From contig NZ_AP021972.1 of NCBI RefSeq assembly GCF_014168815.1, positions 4,836,001 to 4,900,000 on the forward strand: a stretch of DNA of 64,000 nt. Reading direction: 5' to 3'. The notes under the pieces were generated by a model, which saw only the letters and a list, made by a program, of their open reading frames with translations, was not told the DNA's origin and did not search any database. Shown one piece after another: positions 52,912 to 61,998 of the stretch. How positions within the stretch are numbered: the stretch's first letter is position 1; each line of letters begins with the position of its first letter. Origin of the DNA: Klebsiella sp. WP3-W18-ESBL-02. GTDB taxonomy: Bacteria > Pseudomonadota > Gammaproteobacteria > Enterobacterales > Enterobacteriaceae. A program made the position numbers and the translations under genes.

Positions 52912-53071
52912 CAGTCACTTTCCCCTGAGATATATAAAAATAATGAATAATAAAATGACACGCATTCTACCTTTTTACACGGTTCTTGCTCATCAAACCT
53001 TTCTGAAAGTAGAAATCAACACCCGAAGGGCATAAAATCAACATTTTATTAACAAACAAAATAAGGTCATT

Positions 53072-53539
53072 ATGTCTGCCGAACTCACCGCCGCCGACGC
53101 GCTCAAGCTGGTTGGGGAAATCTTTGTCTACCATATGCCGTTCAATCGCGCTTTGAATCTGGAGCTGGAGGTCTATGAAAAAGCCTTCGCACAGCTGAGC
53201 TTTAATAATCAGCCGATGATGGTAGGGAACTGGGCGCAAAGCATTTTGCACGGCGGGGTCATCGCCTCGGCGCTGGACGTCGCCGCCGGTCTGGTGTGCG
53301 TAGGCAGTACGTTAACGCGCCACGATACCATCAACGAAGACGAGCTGCGCCAGCGGCTGTCGAAGATGGGCACCATTGACCTGCGGGTCGACTACCTGCG
53401 CCCGGGCCGCGGCACGCGCTTTACCGCCAGCAGCACGCTGCTGCGCGCCGGAAACAAAGTGGCGGTTGCCCGCGTCGAGTTGCACAACGAAGAGAAAACG
53501 CATATCGCCAGCGCTACGGCGACTTATATGGTGGGATAA
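53072..53539 (+). CDS. yigI: Hotdog-fold thioesterase YigI
   Basis: 155-residue PaaI-type thioesterase, orthologue of E. coli YigI, which acts on medium- and long-chain acyl-CoA. The hotdog helix segment [16 protein letters not shown] (about 67-82) carries the usual active-site region. Divergent from pldA; rarD follows 50 nt later on the same strand. Confidence 0.95.
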   Translation: MSAELTAADALKLVGEIFVYHMPFNRALNLELEVYEKAFAQLSFNNQPMMVGNWAQSILHGGVIASALDVAAGLVCVGSTLTRHDTINEDELRQRLSKMGTIDLRVDYLRPGRGTRFTASSTLLRAGNKVAVARVELHNEEKTHIASATATYMVG

Positions 53540-53589
53540 CCGCCAGAATCGCGTAAAATTGCGCGACTTTTTCGTAATGGATGTTTCAC

Positions 53590-54483
53590 ATGGATCCCAA
53601 ACAGACGCGGCAGGGCGTACTGCTCGCCCTTGCCGCCTATTTTATCTGGGGCATTGCGCCCGCCTATTTTAAGCTGATTTACTATGTCCCTGCCGATGAA
53701 ATCCTGACGCACCGCGTCATCTGGTCATTTTTCTTTATGGTGGCCTTGATTAGCATCAGCCGTCAGTGGTCACAGGTGAGAACGCTGCTGAAAACGCCCA
53801 AAAAGGTCTTTCTGCTGGCGCTCTCTGCGGTGCTGATCGGCGGTAACTGGCTGCTGTTTATCTGGTCAGTTAACAATCATCACATGCTGGAAGCCAGCCT
53901 CGGCTACTTCATTAACCCGCTGGTGAATATCCTGCTGGGGATGATTTTCCTCGGCGAGCGCTTCCGCCATATGCAGTGGCTGGCGGTCATTTTGGCCATC
54001 TGCGGCGTACTGGTGCAGCTGTGGACCTTCGGCTCGCTGCCTATTATCGCCCTGGGCCTGGCGTTCAGCTTCGCCTTTTACGGCCTGGTGCGTAAGAAAA
54101 TCGCCGTCGATGCGCAGACGGGTATGCTGTTTGAAACGCTCTGGCTACTGCCGGTGGCGGCGATTTATCTGTTTGGTATCGCCGACAGCGCAACCAGCCA
54201 TATGGGCAATAACCCGTGGTCTCTGAACCTGCTGCTGATTGCCGCAGGCGTGGTGACAACCATTCCACTGCTGTGCTTTACCGGCGCCGCAACCCGCCTG
54301 CGCCTGTCGACGCTGGGGTTCTTCCAGTACATTGGCCCTACGCTGATGTTCCTGCTGGCGGTCACGTTCTACGGTGAAGTACCGGGGGCGGACAAGATGG
54401 TCACCTTCGCGTTTATCTGGGTCGCGCTGGCGATTTTCGTGATGGATGCAATTTATACGCAAAGACGAGGGCGTCGGGGCTAA
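53590..54483 (+). CDS. rarD: EamA-family permease RarD
   Basis: Ten-helix drug/metabolite transporter family protein, 297 residues from MDPKQTRQGV at 53590 (an upstream ATG at 53581 adds three residues). The name comes from a chloramphenicol-sensitive phenotype; the physiological substrate is not known. Two five-helix repeats and the C-terminal IYTQRRGR positive tail are visible. Confidence 0.96.
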   Translation: MDPKQTRQGVLLALAAYFIWGIAPAYFKLIYYVPADEILTHRVIWSFFFMVALISISRQWSQVRTLLKTPKKVFLLALSAVLIGGNWLLFIWSVNNHHMLEASLGYFINPLVNILLGMIFLGERFRHMQWLAVILAICGVLVQLWTFGSLPIIALGLAFSFAFYGLVRKKIAVDAQTGMLFETLWLLPVAAIYLFGIADSATSHMGNNPWSLNLLLIAAGVVTTIPLLCFTGAATRLRLSTLGFFQYIGPTLMFLLAVTFYGEVPGADKMVTFAFIWVALAIFVMDAIYTQRRGRRG

Positions 54484-54488
54484 GACGT

Positions 54489-54519
54489 TGCCGGATGGCG
54501 AAGCCGCCATCCGGCACGA
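54489..54519. repeat. REP-type palindrome
   Basis: TTGCCGGATGGCGAAGCCGCCATCCGGC: perfect arms gccggatggc / gccatccggc between the convergent rarD and corA ends. Confidence 0.8.
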
Positions 54520-54522
54520 CAT

Positions 54523-55473
54523 TTACAGCCAGTTCTTACGTTTGAAGTACAGGTACGGCGCAAGCCCCGCCAGAATCATAAAGATAATCGCCCCCGGATA
54601 GCCAAAGCTCCAGCGCAGCTCTGGCATAAACTCAAAGTTCATCCCATAGCTTGAAGCCACCAGCGTCGGCGGCAGGAACACCACGGACACCACCGAGAAG
54701 ATCTTGATAATGCGGTTCTGTTCGATGTTGATGAAGCCCATCGCCGCCTGCATCAGGAAGTTAACCTTCTGGAACAGCGATTCGTTGTGTGGCAACAGCG
54801 ACTCGATATCGCGCAAAATTTCGCGCGCCTGTTCGAGCTGACTGGCCGGTAAACGCGCCTTACGCACGAGAAAGTTCAGCGCGCGCTGGGTATCCATCAG
54901 ACACAGGCGAACCTTCCAGCCGATATCTTCCAGCTCCGCCAGCGTCGAGAGCGCTTCGTCATACTCATCGCCCTGATGCCCTTCCATAATGACGCGGCTC
55001 AGCTTTTCCAGATCGCTGTAGATGTTTTCAATTTCATCCGCCAGCTGTTCGATTTTGGTTTCGAACAGGTCAAGCAGCAGCTCGTAGGCGTTGCCATCAA
55101 CCATCGACTGGTTACGCGCACGCATACGATACAGGCGGAATGCCGGCAGCTCGCGCTCGCGCAGCGTAAACAGACGCCCTTCGCGGATGGTGAATGCGAC
55201 GGTGGAGTTACCTGCGTGATCGTCCGCATCTTCATAGAAGAAGAAGGAGTGAATATGCAGGCCGTCTTCGTCTTCAAAAAAACGTGCGGATGCTTCGATG
55301 TCTTCCAGTTCGGGGCGCGTAGCCAGGTTCTGGCCCAAATCCTTTTGCACACGGTTTCGTTCATCGTCGTCCGGCTCGACCAAATCTACCCAAACCGAGC
55401 TGGCGAGGTGATCGATCTCATCCGCCTCAAGACGCGTTAAACGATTGTTTTCCAGTTGAAATGCGCTCAGCAT
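54523..55473 (-). CDS. corA: Magnesium/cobalt transporter CorA
   Basis: Pentameric Mg2+, Co2+ and Ni2+ channel, 316 residues from [10 protein letters not shown] at 55473; a start five codons earlier is open but not conserved. The selectivity signature YGMNFEFMP follows the first of two C-terminal helices, with a basic C-terminal tail FKRKNWL. The long cytoplasmic N-terminal domain is complete. It has its own promoter and a structured leader with a short ORF, a sign of mRNA-level control. Confidence 0.98.
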   Translation of the reverse strand: MLSAFQLENNRLTRLEADEIDHLASSVWVDLVEPDDDERNRVQKDLGQNLATRPELEDIEASARFFEDEDGLHIHSFFFYEDADDHAGNSTVAFTIREGRLFTLRERELPAFRLYRMRARNQSMVDGNAYELLLDLFETKIEQLADEIENIYSDLEKLSRVIMEGHQGDEYDEALSTLAELEDIGWKVRLCLMDTQRALNFLVRKARLPASQLEQAREILRDIESLLPHNESLFQKVNFLMQAAMGFINIEQNRIIKIFSVVSVVFLPPTLVASSYGMNFEFMPELRWSFGYPGAIIFMILAGLAPYLYFKRKNWL

Positions 55474-55545
55474 GACCGGGACTCCCAATGCAAAAAATTA
55501 TCGGACAGCCGGTGGGCACACAGAAACTACAGGGGTTTCAGACCA

Positions 55546-55665
55546 TTAAACAGCCTGACTCAATGCGACGGGATAAAATACAGGTCGCTGACAACCGCTA
55601 AGGCTATCAGCATAAGAGGATAGCCTTAGGAGTTGTTCCTGGATGACAGGAAGGTGAGCCAGCAT
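55546..55665 (-). CDS. corL: Candidate corA leader peptide ORF
   Basis: 39-codon ORF starting ATG at 55665 (MLAHLPVIQE...) and ending TAA, 73 nt before corA. Salmonella has a short leader ORF, corL, whose translation controls Rho-dependent termination in the corA leader; position and hairpin fit this, but no clear Shine-Dalgarno is visible and I cannot compare the sequence. The name is therefore tentative. Confidence 0.4.
   Translation of the reverse strand: MLAHLPVIQEQLLRLSSYADSLSGCQRPVFYPVALSQAV
55597..55628 (-). promoter_or_regulatory. corA leader stem-loop
   Basis: An 11-bp perfect stem (ctaaggctatc / gatagccttag) with a 10-nt loop on the mRNA strand, inside the leader ORF. No U-run follows, so it is not an ordinary terminator. 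Confidence 0.75.
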
Positions 55666-55713
55666 CTACTGGGTGTGTCCAAGGCTTTGTCCTCTTAGCG
55701 TAATCGTGCGCGC

Positions 55714-55742
55714 ATGTTACGCCAGCAAAAAAACGACGTCAA
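55714..55742 (-). promoter_or_regulatory. corA promoter
   Basis: -35 TTGACG (55737-55742), 17-bp spacer, -10 TAACAT (55714-55719) on the minus strand; the transcript would begin about 40 nt before the leader ORF. Confidence 0.65.
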
Positions 55743-55829
55743 CACGCAACGAAACGCTAACCGGGATTAATTACCTTCTCTTCCGTAAGGCTAGCAGATC
55801 GTTACAAAATGATTATATTTTTCTGAAAG

Positions 55830-57992
55830 TTATACCGTTTCCAGCCGGGCGTAGGCCGCGACCAGCCATTTAATTCCCTGCCCCTGGAACGCAACTTGCA
55901 GGCGGCTGTGTTCGCCGCTGCCTTCCAGGTTAACGATGGTACCCTCGCCAAATTTCGCATGGCGTACGCGCTGGCCGAGCTTGTAGCCGGTGTCGTTTTC
56001 CGCCATCGGCGTACCCATCCGCTGATGGCTCACCGGGCGGCTCACGGTGGCGCGCAGGCGTACCTCTTCAACGCACGCTTCCGGCAGTTCACCAATAAAG
56101 CGCGACGGACGATGATACACCTCTTTGCCATACAGACGGCGGGTTTCAGCGTAGGTCAGCGTCAGCTTCTGCATCGCACGCGTCACGCCGACGTAGGCCA
56201 GACGACGTTCCTCTTCCAGGCGGCCGCCTTCATCCAGCGACATCTGGCTTGGGAACATCCCCTCTTCCATACCGACGATAAACACCTGCGGGAATTCCAG
56301 ACCTTTCGCCGAGTGCAGGGTCATCAGCTGCACGGCGTCCTGCCAGGTATCGGCCTGCCCTTCCCCGGCTTCCAGCGCCGCGTGGGAAAGGAATGCCTGC
56401 AGCGGCATTAAATCTTCGTCTTCTTCGTTGTAGCTGAACTGGCGCGTAGCCGTCACCAGTTCATCTAAGTTTTCGATGCGGGTCTGGCCCTTCTCGCCTT
56501 TTTCCTGCTCGTACATTGTGCGCAGGCCGGAGTCTTTCACCACGCGATCGGTCTGCACATGCAGCGGCATATCGGCAGTTTCCTGCGCCAGCGCGTCAAT
56601 CAGCTCCATAAAACGCTGTAATGCGCTCGCCGCACGGCCCGCCAGCGCTTTCTCCTGCAGCAGCTCGCGGCACGCCTGCCACAACGTCAGCTGGCGGTCG
56701 CGGGAAGTCTGACGCACCACGTCCAGCGTGCGATCGCCGATACCGCGCGTCGGCGTATTGACCACGCGCTCAAACGCTGCGTCGTCGTTACGGTTGGCAA
56801 TCAGGCGCAAATAAGAAAGCGCATCTTTGATTTCCTGGCGTTCGAAGAAGCGCATGCCGCCGTAAATACGGTACGGCATACTGGCCTGTAACAACGCCTC
56901 TTCCAGCACGCGCGATTGGGCGTTGCTGCGGTAAAGAATGGCGCATTCGGTCAGCGCGCCGCCGTTGTCCTGCCAGGTTTTAATCCGGTTGACCACAAAG
57001 CGGGCTTCATCGAGTTCGTTGAACGCGCAGTAGAGGGAGATCGGTTCACCGTCGGCGCCGTCGGTCCACAGCTTTTTGCCCAGACGCCCGTTGTTGTTCT
57101 CAATCAGGGCGTTCGCCGCGCTGAGGATATTGCTGGTCGAACGGTAGTTCTGCTCCAGGCGGATGGTTTCCGCGCCGGGGAAATCGTTGAGGAAGCGCTG
57201 GATGTTCTCCACCTGCGCGCCGCGCCAGCCGTAGATCGACTGGTCATCGTCGCCAACGATCATCACTTTACCGGTATCGCCCGCCAGCAGGCGGATCCAC
57301 GCGTACTGAATGTTGTTGGTATCCTGGAATTCGTCCACCAGGATATTGGTAAAACGTTCTCGATAGTGCTGAAGAATATGTGGCTTGTTAAGCCACAGCT
57401 CATGGGCGCGCAGCAGCAGCTCGGCAAAATCCACCAGCCCGGCGCGATCGCAGGCTTCCTGATAGGCCTGGTACACCTTCTGCCAGGTTTGCTCGACCGG
57501 GTTACCGTAGCTTTGCAGATGGTGCGGACGTAGCCCTTCGTCTTTCTGGCTGTTGATAAACCACATCGCCTGACGCGGCGGCCACTGCTTCTCATCCAGA
57601 TTCATGGCTTTAATCAGGCGCTTAAGCAGGCGCAGCTGATCTTCACTGTCGAGGATCTGAAAGTCCTGCGGCAGGTTGGCGTCCAGATGATGGGCGCGCA
57701 GCAGACGGTGCGCCAGCCCGTGGAAAGTGCCCACCCACATGCCGCCCTGCGAGGTACCCATCAGCTCGCCAATACGGTGGCGCATTTCCGCCGCCGCTTT
57801 GTTGGTAAAGGTGACGGCCATGATCGAGTACGGTGAGCAGTTTTCAACGCTCAGCAGCCAGGCGATACGATGCACCAGCACGCGCGTCTTGCCGCTGCCA
57901 GCGCCGGCGAGCACCAGCATGTTGGTCCGCTCCGCCGCGACGGCTTCGCGCTGTTTATCGTTGAGGCTGTCGAGCAGGTAAGAAACGTCCAT
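55830..57992 (-). CDS. uvrD: DNA helicase II (UvrD)
   Basis: Superfamily 1A 3'-5' helicase of nucleotide excision and mismatch repair. 720 residues from MDVSYLLDSL at 57992, equal to E. coli. Walker A AGAGSGKT (about 29-36), motif Ia TFTNKAAAEM, Walker B DEFQDTN, motif III VGDDDQSIYGWRGA, motif VI VGVTRAM and the C-terminal Tudor-like domain (HAKFGEGTIVN) that contacts RNA polymerase are visible. A LexA-type box lies just upstream. Confidence 0.99.
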   Translation of the reverse strand: MDVSYLLDSLNDKQREAVAAERTNMLVLAGAGSGKTRVLVHRIAWLLSVENCSPYSIMAVTFTNKAAAEMRHRIGELMGTSQGGMWVGTFHGLAHRLLRAHHLDANLPQDFQILDSEDQLRLLKRLIKAMNLDEKQWPPRQAMWFINSQKDEGLRPHHLQSYGNPVEQTWQKVYQAYQEACDRAGLVDFAELLLRAHELWLNKPHILQHYRERFTNILVDEFQDTNNIQYAWIRLLAGDTGKVMIVGDDDQSIYGWRGAQVENIQRFLNDFPGAETIRLEQNYRSTSNILSAANALIENNNGRLGKKLWTDGADGEPISLYCAFNELDEARFVVNRIKTWQDNGGALTECAILYRSNAQSRVLEEALLQASMPYRIYGGMRFFERQEIKDALSYLRLIANRNDDAAFERVVNTPTRGIGDRTLDVVRQTSRDRQLTLWQACRELLQEKALAGRAASALQRFMELIDALAQETADMPLHVQTDRVVKDSGLRTMYEQEKGEKGQTRIENLDELVTATRQFSYNEEDEDLMPLQAFLSHAALEAGEGQADTWQDAVQLMTLHSAKGLEFPQVFIVGMEEGMFPSQMSLDEGGRLEEERRLAYVGVTRAMQKLTLTYAETRRLYGKEVYHRPSRFIGELPEACVEEVRLRATVSRPVSHQRMGTPMAENDTGYKLGQRVRHAKFGEGTIVNLEGSGEHSRLQVAFQGQGIKWLVAAYARLETV

Positions 57993-58029
57993 TGGCACCG
58001 CCGGAAAGAATCGGGGTCCCGTCAGACCC

Positions 58030-58045
58030 CTGGAATTTTATACAG
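58030..58045 (-). promoter_or_regulatory. LexA box of uvrD
   Basis: CTGTATAAAATTCCAG on the minus strand: CTG-N10-CAG with one deviation from the inner consensus, 38 bp before the uvrD start and closely similar to the E. coli uvrD site. Confidence 0.75.
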
Positions 58046-58057
58046 AGTTGCTGATGA

Positions 58058-58774
58058 TTATATCAGCGAGGTCAGAGATGCCAACCGGGAAATCTCGACA
58101 TGCGGCAATAAACGGCTATCGGCGGTCTGCATCAGGTCGGCGTTTTCTGGCTTAATCCAGCAGGCCTGCATCCCGCAGCGCACGGCGCCCGCCACGTCGG
58201 TGGTGAGATCATCGCCCACGTGCAAAATAGCGCCAAGCGGCACGTTCAGGCGCTCGGCGGCCAGATGGTACATATCGGCAAACGGCTTCGACCGCCCGTC
58301 CGGGCCAGCGCGCAGTACAAATTCAAAATAGTCGCTCAGGCCAAACAGCTCGGGCTGAGCGTTACCGTTGGTGATCGCCACCAGCGGCCATTTTTCGCCC
58401 AGCTTTTTCAGCGTGTCGTGAGTCTCCTGAGGTACGTCAACCCGGCTACGCCACTGCGCAAAGTTAGCCATCGCCGCATCGGCACCGGCTTTGGCTTCCG
58501 CCGCCGTTAGCCCCAGTTGGCGCATGCCGGACTCCAGCGCACGCCAGCGCCATTCGGTGACGTCGTGATAAATTTCCGGTTCGGTTTGCAACAGCGCATC
58601 GCGCCACCGCTGGAGCATTATGGCATCAAAGTGCGCCAGCGCCGGATGGTAGCCGCGCACAAAATTCAGCGACTCCTGCATCGTACGGTCAATCACCGGA
58701 CGGTTATCATACAGGGTATCGTCAAGGTCAAACGTCAACGCGGCAATCGTGCCCAGCGGTCGATAAAAACGCAT
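58058..58774 (-). CDS. yigB: HAD-family FMN phosphatase YigB
   Basis: HAD-like hydrolase of 238 residues; E. coli YigB dephosphorylates FMN in riboflavin/FAD supply. Motif [10 protein letters not shown] is at about 16-24, motif II AITNGN, the motif III lysine at RSKPFAD and motif [12 protein letters not shown]. Start overlaps the xerC stop (TAATG). Last gene of lptM-dapF-yigA-xerC-yigB. Confidence 0.97.
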   Translation of the reverse strand: MRFYRPLGTIAALTFDLDDTLYDNRPVIDRTMQESLNFVRGYHPALAHFDAIMLQRWRDALLQTEPEIYHDVTEWRWRALESGMRQLGLTAAEAKAGADAAMANFAQWRSRVDVPQETHDTLKKLGEKWPLVAITNGNAQPELFGLSDYFEFVLRAGPDGRSKPFADMYHLAAERLNVPLGAILHVGDDLTTDVAGAVRCGMQACWIKPENADLMQTADSRLLPHVEISRLASLTSLI

Positions 58775-59676
58775 TATTTCTCCCGTTTGGCGCGCGGATG
58801 CGCCGCATCGTACACCGATGCAAGGTGTTGAAAATCAAGATGGGTATAGATTTGGGTGGTCGACAGGTTGGCGTGGCCCAGCAGTTCCTGTACGCCGCGC
58901 AGATCGCCGCTCGATTCAAGCATATGGGTAGCGAACGAGTGGCGCAGCTTGTGCGGGTGCACGTGGCTATTCAGCCCCTGCTTCACGCCCCATTCGGCAA
59001 AGCGTTTTTGCACGTTACGCGCCGAAATTCGCTTGCCGAGCTTAGAGAGGAATAGCGCGTCCTCGTCACTGCCAAACAGGCCCCGTAGATCGAGCCAGTG
59101 TTCTATCCACGCGACGGCGTTGCGGCCAATCGGCAGACGGCGCTCTTTGCTGCCTTTGCCCATGACCCACACTTCGCCGGTGTCGAGGTCCAGATGTTTG
59201 ATATCCAGATTCACCAGCTCGGACAGACGCAGGCCTGCGCCGTACATGACCTCCAGCATTGCGCGGTCGCGCACCGCCAGCGGATCATTAAGATCGATGT
59301 CCAATAGACGATTAACGTCGTCGACGTCGATATTCTTCGGCAGGTGGCGCGGCGCTTTTGGCGCGGCGATGCCTTTTGCCGGGTTGGCGGGCAGTACGCC
59401 CTGGCTGACCATCCAGTCAAAGAAGCTGCGTAAGGCAGACAGGCGTAGCGCCAGGCTTGCCGCGCCCAGCCCTTTACGGCGACTGCGGGTCGCAAAACTA
59501 CGCACCATCGCAGCATCACATTGTTGCCAATTCTGCAGGCCCATCTCTGCGGCCAGTTCAATAATGGCATCAAGCTGACGCTGGTAGTTAAGTAGGGTAA
59601 TCGGGCTGAGCTGCCGTTCTACGCCCAGATAGCGGAGGAAACGGGCGACAGAGAGCCCCAGTTCGGAGTCCGTCAT
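58774..59676 (-). CDS. xerC: Site-specific tyrosine recombinase XerC
   Basis: With XerD resolves chromosome dimers at dif. 300 residues (E. coli 298). N-terminal SAM-like core-binding domain about 1-100. The catalytic set is visible as GLRLSEL (Arg), KGSKERRLP (Lys), [12 protein letters not shown] (His/Arg), LGHANLSTT (His) and the nucleophilic tyrosine in QIYTHLDF. Overlaps yigA by 4 nt upstream and yigB by 1 nt downstream. Confidence 0.98.
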   Translation of the reverse strand: MTDSELGLSVARFLRYLGVERQLSPITLLNYQRQLDAIIELAAEMGLQNWQQCDAAMVRSFATRSRRKGLGAASLALRLSALRSFFDWMVSQGVLPANPAKGIAAPKAPRHLPKNIDVDDVNRLLDIDLNDPLAVRDRAMLEVMYGAGLRLSELVNLDIKHLDLDTGEVWVMGKGSKERRLPIGRNAVAWIEHWLDLRGLFGSDEDALFLSKLGKRISARNVQKRFAEWGVKQGLNSHVHPHKLRHSFATHMLESSGDLRGVQELLGHANLSTTQIYTHLDFQHLASVYDAAHPRAKREK

Positions 59677-60380
59677 ACGCGTTCTATCCAGCGTTCCAGC
59701 AGCCCGGGCAGCATCAGGGCGATCTCCTGTAATAGCTGTGTGCCTTGCCCCGGCTGATAGTGGTGCGGGTCGCGGCTGCTGAAGAGGATAACGCCCAGAT
59801 CGCCGTCGCTGCCCATCATCGACATGGCCACCGATCCCACCGCCTTAGCATCCGGTAATACCAGTAACAGCTCCGGACCATTGAGGGTTCCCAGATAATG
59901 GTTGCCCTGGCCTAAACGCTGGATACGCAGTGGCTCAAATGCCTGACGGGAAAGGACGAGATCGGTATATTTCGACGGTGCGCCAAGCCGCCAGCGATCG
60001 GAAAACAGCCGGATAGATGCGCCTGCCAGCCCGAGCTCACGCGCCCATCGGTGAAAGCGCAGCAGCAAATCATCCAGGCTTTCCGCGCAGGCCAGCCGGT
60101 TTTGCAAATGCAGCAGACGATAAAACAGGCCTTCGTTGGCCGTTGCCTGCTCCATCAGCTGGCCCATGTTCTCTTCAAGCATCGCGATATAGTTACGCGA
60201 ACGCGCCATATGCCACTCGACCAGCGAGACCATGCCCCGCACCGGGTGCGGGACACGCATTTGCTCAACGGCTGCAGCATTACGAATAAAGAATTCAGGA
60301 TGTTGCAGCAGATAGTCCACCACCGCGCTGTCGTTTAGCGCGGCGATAGCGTCCTGCTGTTCTTCCCCAACCTGTTTCAT
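59673..60380 (-). CDS. yigA: DUF484 family protein YigA
   Basis: 235-residue GAF-like domain protein (DUF484), same length as the E. coli orthologue; function unknown. It is always found between dapF and xerC in relatives. The N-terminal helix region [12 protein letters not shown] is typical. Coupled by 4-nt overlaps to dapF and xerC. Confidence 0.96.
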   Translation of the reverse strand: MKQVGEEQQDAIAALNDSAVVDYLLQHPEFFIRNAAAVEQMRVPHPVRGMVSLVEWHMARSRNYIAMLEENMGQLMEQATANEGLFYRLLHLQNRLACAESLDDLLLRFHRWARELGLAGASIRLFSDRWRLGAPSKYTDLVLSRQAFEPLRIQRLGQGNHYLGTLNGPELLLVLPDAKAVGSVAMSMMGSDGDLGVILFSSRDPHHYQPGQGTQLLQEIALMLPGLLERWIERV

Positions 60381-61201
60381 AGGTGAATAAATCCGTCATA
60401 GACATGTGCCGCCGGGCCAGTCATAAACAACGGTTGGCCCGGTCCTTTCCAGGCGATATCAAGACGCCCGCCCGGCAATTCCACGCGCACTTCTTCCGCC
60501 AGCAGACCTTGCTGAATGCCGACGGCCACAGCCGCACACGCGCCGCTTCCGCAGGCCTGGGTTTCACCCGCCCCGCGTTCGTAAACGCGCAGACGAATAT
60601 GATCCCGCTGCACAACCTGCATGAAACCAATGTTAGCGCGTTCTGGAAAACGTTCATGGCTTTCCATCACCGGCCCCAGCGTTTCAACCGCCGCCGTCTC
60701 AACATCGTCGACCTGAATCACGCAGTGTGGGTTCCCCATGGAGACCACGCCGCACAATACTGTCTGTTCGGCCGCCCGCATAATATAGGTCTTTTCCGCT
60801 TTGTTCGCGCGGAACGGCACCTGTGCAGGCTCGAAGTTGGGCTCACCCATATTCACGCGCACCAGATCGTCTTCCGTTACGCTTAATACCATGCGCCCGT
60901 TAGCGGTACTGACGCGGATATCACGTTTATTGGTCAGGCCTTTCAGGCGCACAAAGCGCGCAAAGCAGCGCGCGCCGTTGCCGCACTGGGAAACTTCGCT
61001 ACCGTCAGCGTTGAAGATGCGGTAGTGGAAATCCAGGTCCGGATCGTAAGGCGGCTCGACGATCAACAGCTGATCGAAACCCACGCCAAGATGCCGGTCC
61101 GCCAGACGGCGGATCAGCTCAGGCGAGAAAAAAACGTTCTGCGTTACCGCGTCGACGACCATGAAATCGTTGCCGAGGCCATGCATTTTAGAGAACTGCA
61201 T
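60377..61201 (-). CDS. dapF: Diaminopimelate epimerase
   Basis: Converts LL- to meso-diaminopimelate for lysine and peptidoglycan synthesis. 274 residues from [10 protein letters not shown] at 61201 (a second ATG lies one codon earlier). The two catalytic cysteines are in QCGNGARCF (about 73) and QACGSGACA (about 217), with the second-half phosphate-like loop intact. Downstream of lptM by 35 nt and coupled to yigA. Confidence 0.99.
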   Translation of the reverse strand: MQFSKMHGLGNDFMVVDAVTQNVFFSPELIRRLADRHLGVGFDQLLIVEPPYDPDLDFHYRIFNADGSEVSQCGNGARCFARFVRLKGLTNKRDIRVSTANGRMVLSVTEDDLVRVNMGEPNFEPAQVPFRANKAEKTYIMRAAEQTVLCGVVSMGNPHCVIQVDDVETAAVETLGPVMESHERFPERANIGFMQVVQRDHIRLRVYERGAGETQACGSGACAAVAVGIQQGLLAEEVRVELPGGRLDIAWKGPGQPLFMTGPAAHVYDGFIHL

Positions 61202-61236
61202 CATCTACTCCAGTTGCGCGGTACAGCACGATGATA

Positions 61237-61440
61237 TTAGTTATTAACCTGCGTTGGGCCGCCGCTATTGGCGCGATCGTTACGGTCCGGCGTCGCGCTT
61301 TGCACTGGAGGCGTGGCGGATTTGGCCGGCGGTGCCGCCGTCTTATCGGCCGGAGGAAAATAGAGCGGGCCTTTCAGGCCGCAGCCAGCAAGGCTAAACA
61401 GTGCGAGTAACAATGCCAGCGGTCGAAAAATCTTATTCAT
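61237..61440 (-). CDS. lptM: Small lipoprotein LptM (YifL)
   Basis: 67-residue lipoprotein; E. coli LptM helps the LPS translocon LptD mature. Signal peptide with lipobox LAGC and acylated cysteine at residue 20 (MNKIFRPLALLLALFSLAGC). The mature part begins GLKGPLYFPP, conserved, followed by a low-complexity Pro/Ala/Thr tail. First gene of the dapF group, divergent from cyaY. Confidence 0.95.
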   Translation of the reverse strand: MNKIFRPLALLLALFSLAGCGLKGPLYFPPADKTAAPPAKSATPPVQSATPDRNDRANSGGPTQVNN

Positions 61441-61579
61441 TCTGAGGATGCCTGTAGTTCAATGCTTTCTATTTTCTATCATCGCAGGAGAAGGCGCAAA
61501 AGCAAGCGTTAAGCACCTGACTGCAACGTGATTTGTTTCACGCTATACTGCCGCCATCACTAAATAACGGGAAACAACA

Positions 61580-61900
61580 ATGAACGACAGTGAATTCCAT
61601 CGCCTTGCAGACACCCTGTGGCTGACCATCGAAGAGCGTCTGGACGACTGGGACGGCGACAGCGATATCGACTGCGAAATCAACGGCGGCGTGCTGACCA
61701 TCAGCTTTGAAAACGGCAGCAAGATCATTATTAACCGTCAGGAGCCGCTGCACCAGGTGTGGTTAGCAACCAAGCAGGGCGGCTACCATTTTGACCTGAA
61801 GGGTGACGAATGGGTGTGCGATCGCAGCGGCGAAACGTTCTGGGACCTGCTGGAACAGGCGGCGACACAGCAGGCGGGCGAAGAGGTGAGCTTCCGCTAA
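61580..61900 (+). CDS. cyaY: Frataxin orthologue CyaY
   Basis: Iron-binding protein that tunes Fe-S cluster assembly on IscS/IscU. 106 residues, full length. The acidic first helix and strand ([12 protein letters not shown], about 22-33) form the iron-binding ridge; [11 protein letters not shown] is the conserved sheet. Convergent with cyaA, with REP elements between. Confidence 0.98.
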   Translation: MNDSEFHRLADTLWLTIEERLDDWDGDSDIDCEINGGVLTISFENGSKIIINRQEPLHQVWLATKQGGYHFDLKGDEWVCDRSGETFWDLLEQAATQQAGEEVSFR

Positions 61901-61905
61901 GGTGG

Positions 61906-61942
61906 ATTGCCGGATGGCGGTGTAAACACCTTATCCGGCCAA
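61906..61942. repeat. REP-type palindrome 1 of BIME
   Basis: TTGCCGGATGGCGGTG with a complementary ACCTTATCCGGCC arm, directly after the cyaY stop. Confidence 0.75.
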
Positions 61943-61959
61943 CAAAAAGCACAAACCGA

Positions 61960-61995
61960 GTAGGCCGGATAAGGCGAAGACGCCATCCGGCATGA
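61960..61995. repeat. REP-type palindrome 2 of BIME
   Basis: GTAGGCCGGATAAGGCG and GACGCCATCCGGC, ending 3 nt before the cyaA stop; in opposite orientation to the previous one, so the pair is a BIME. Confidence 0.8.
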
Positions 61996-61998
61996 CTC

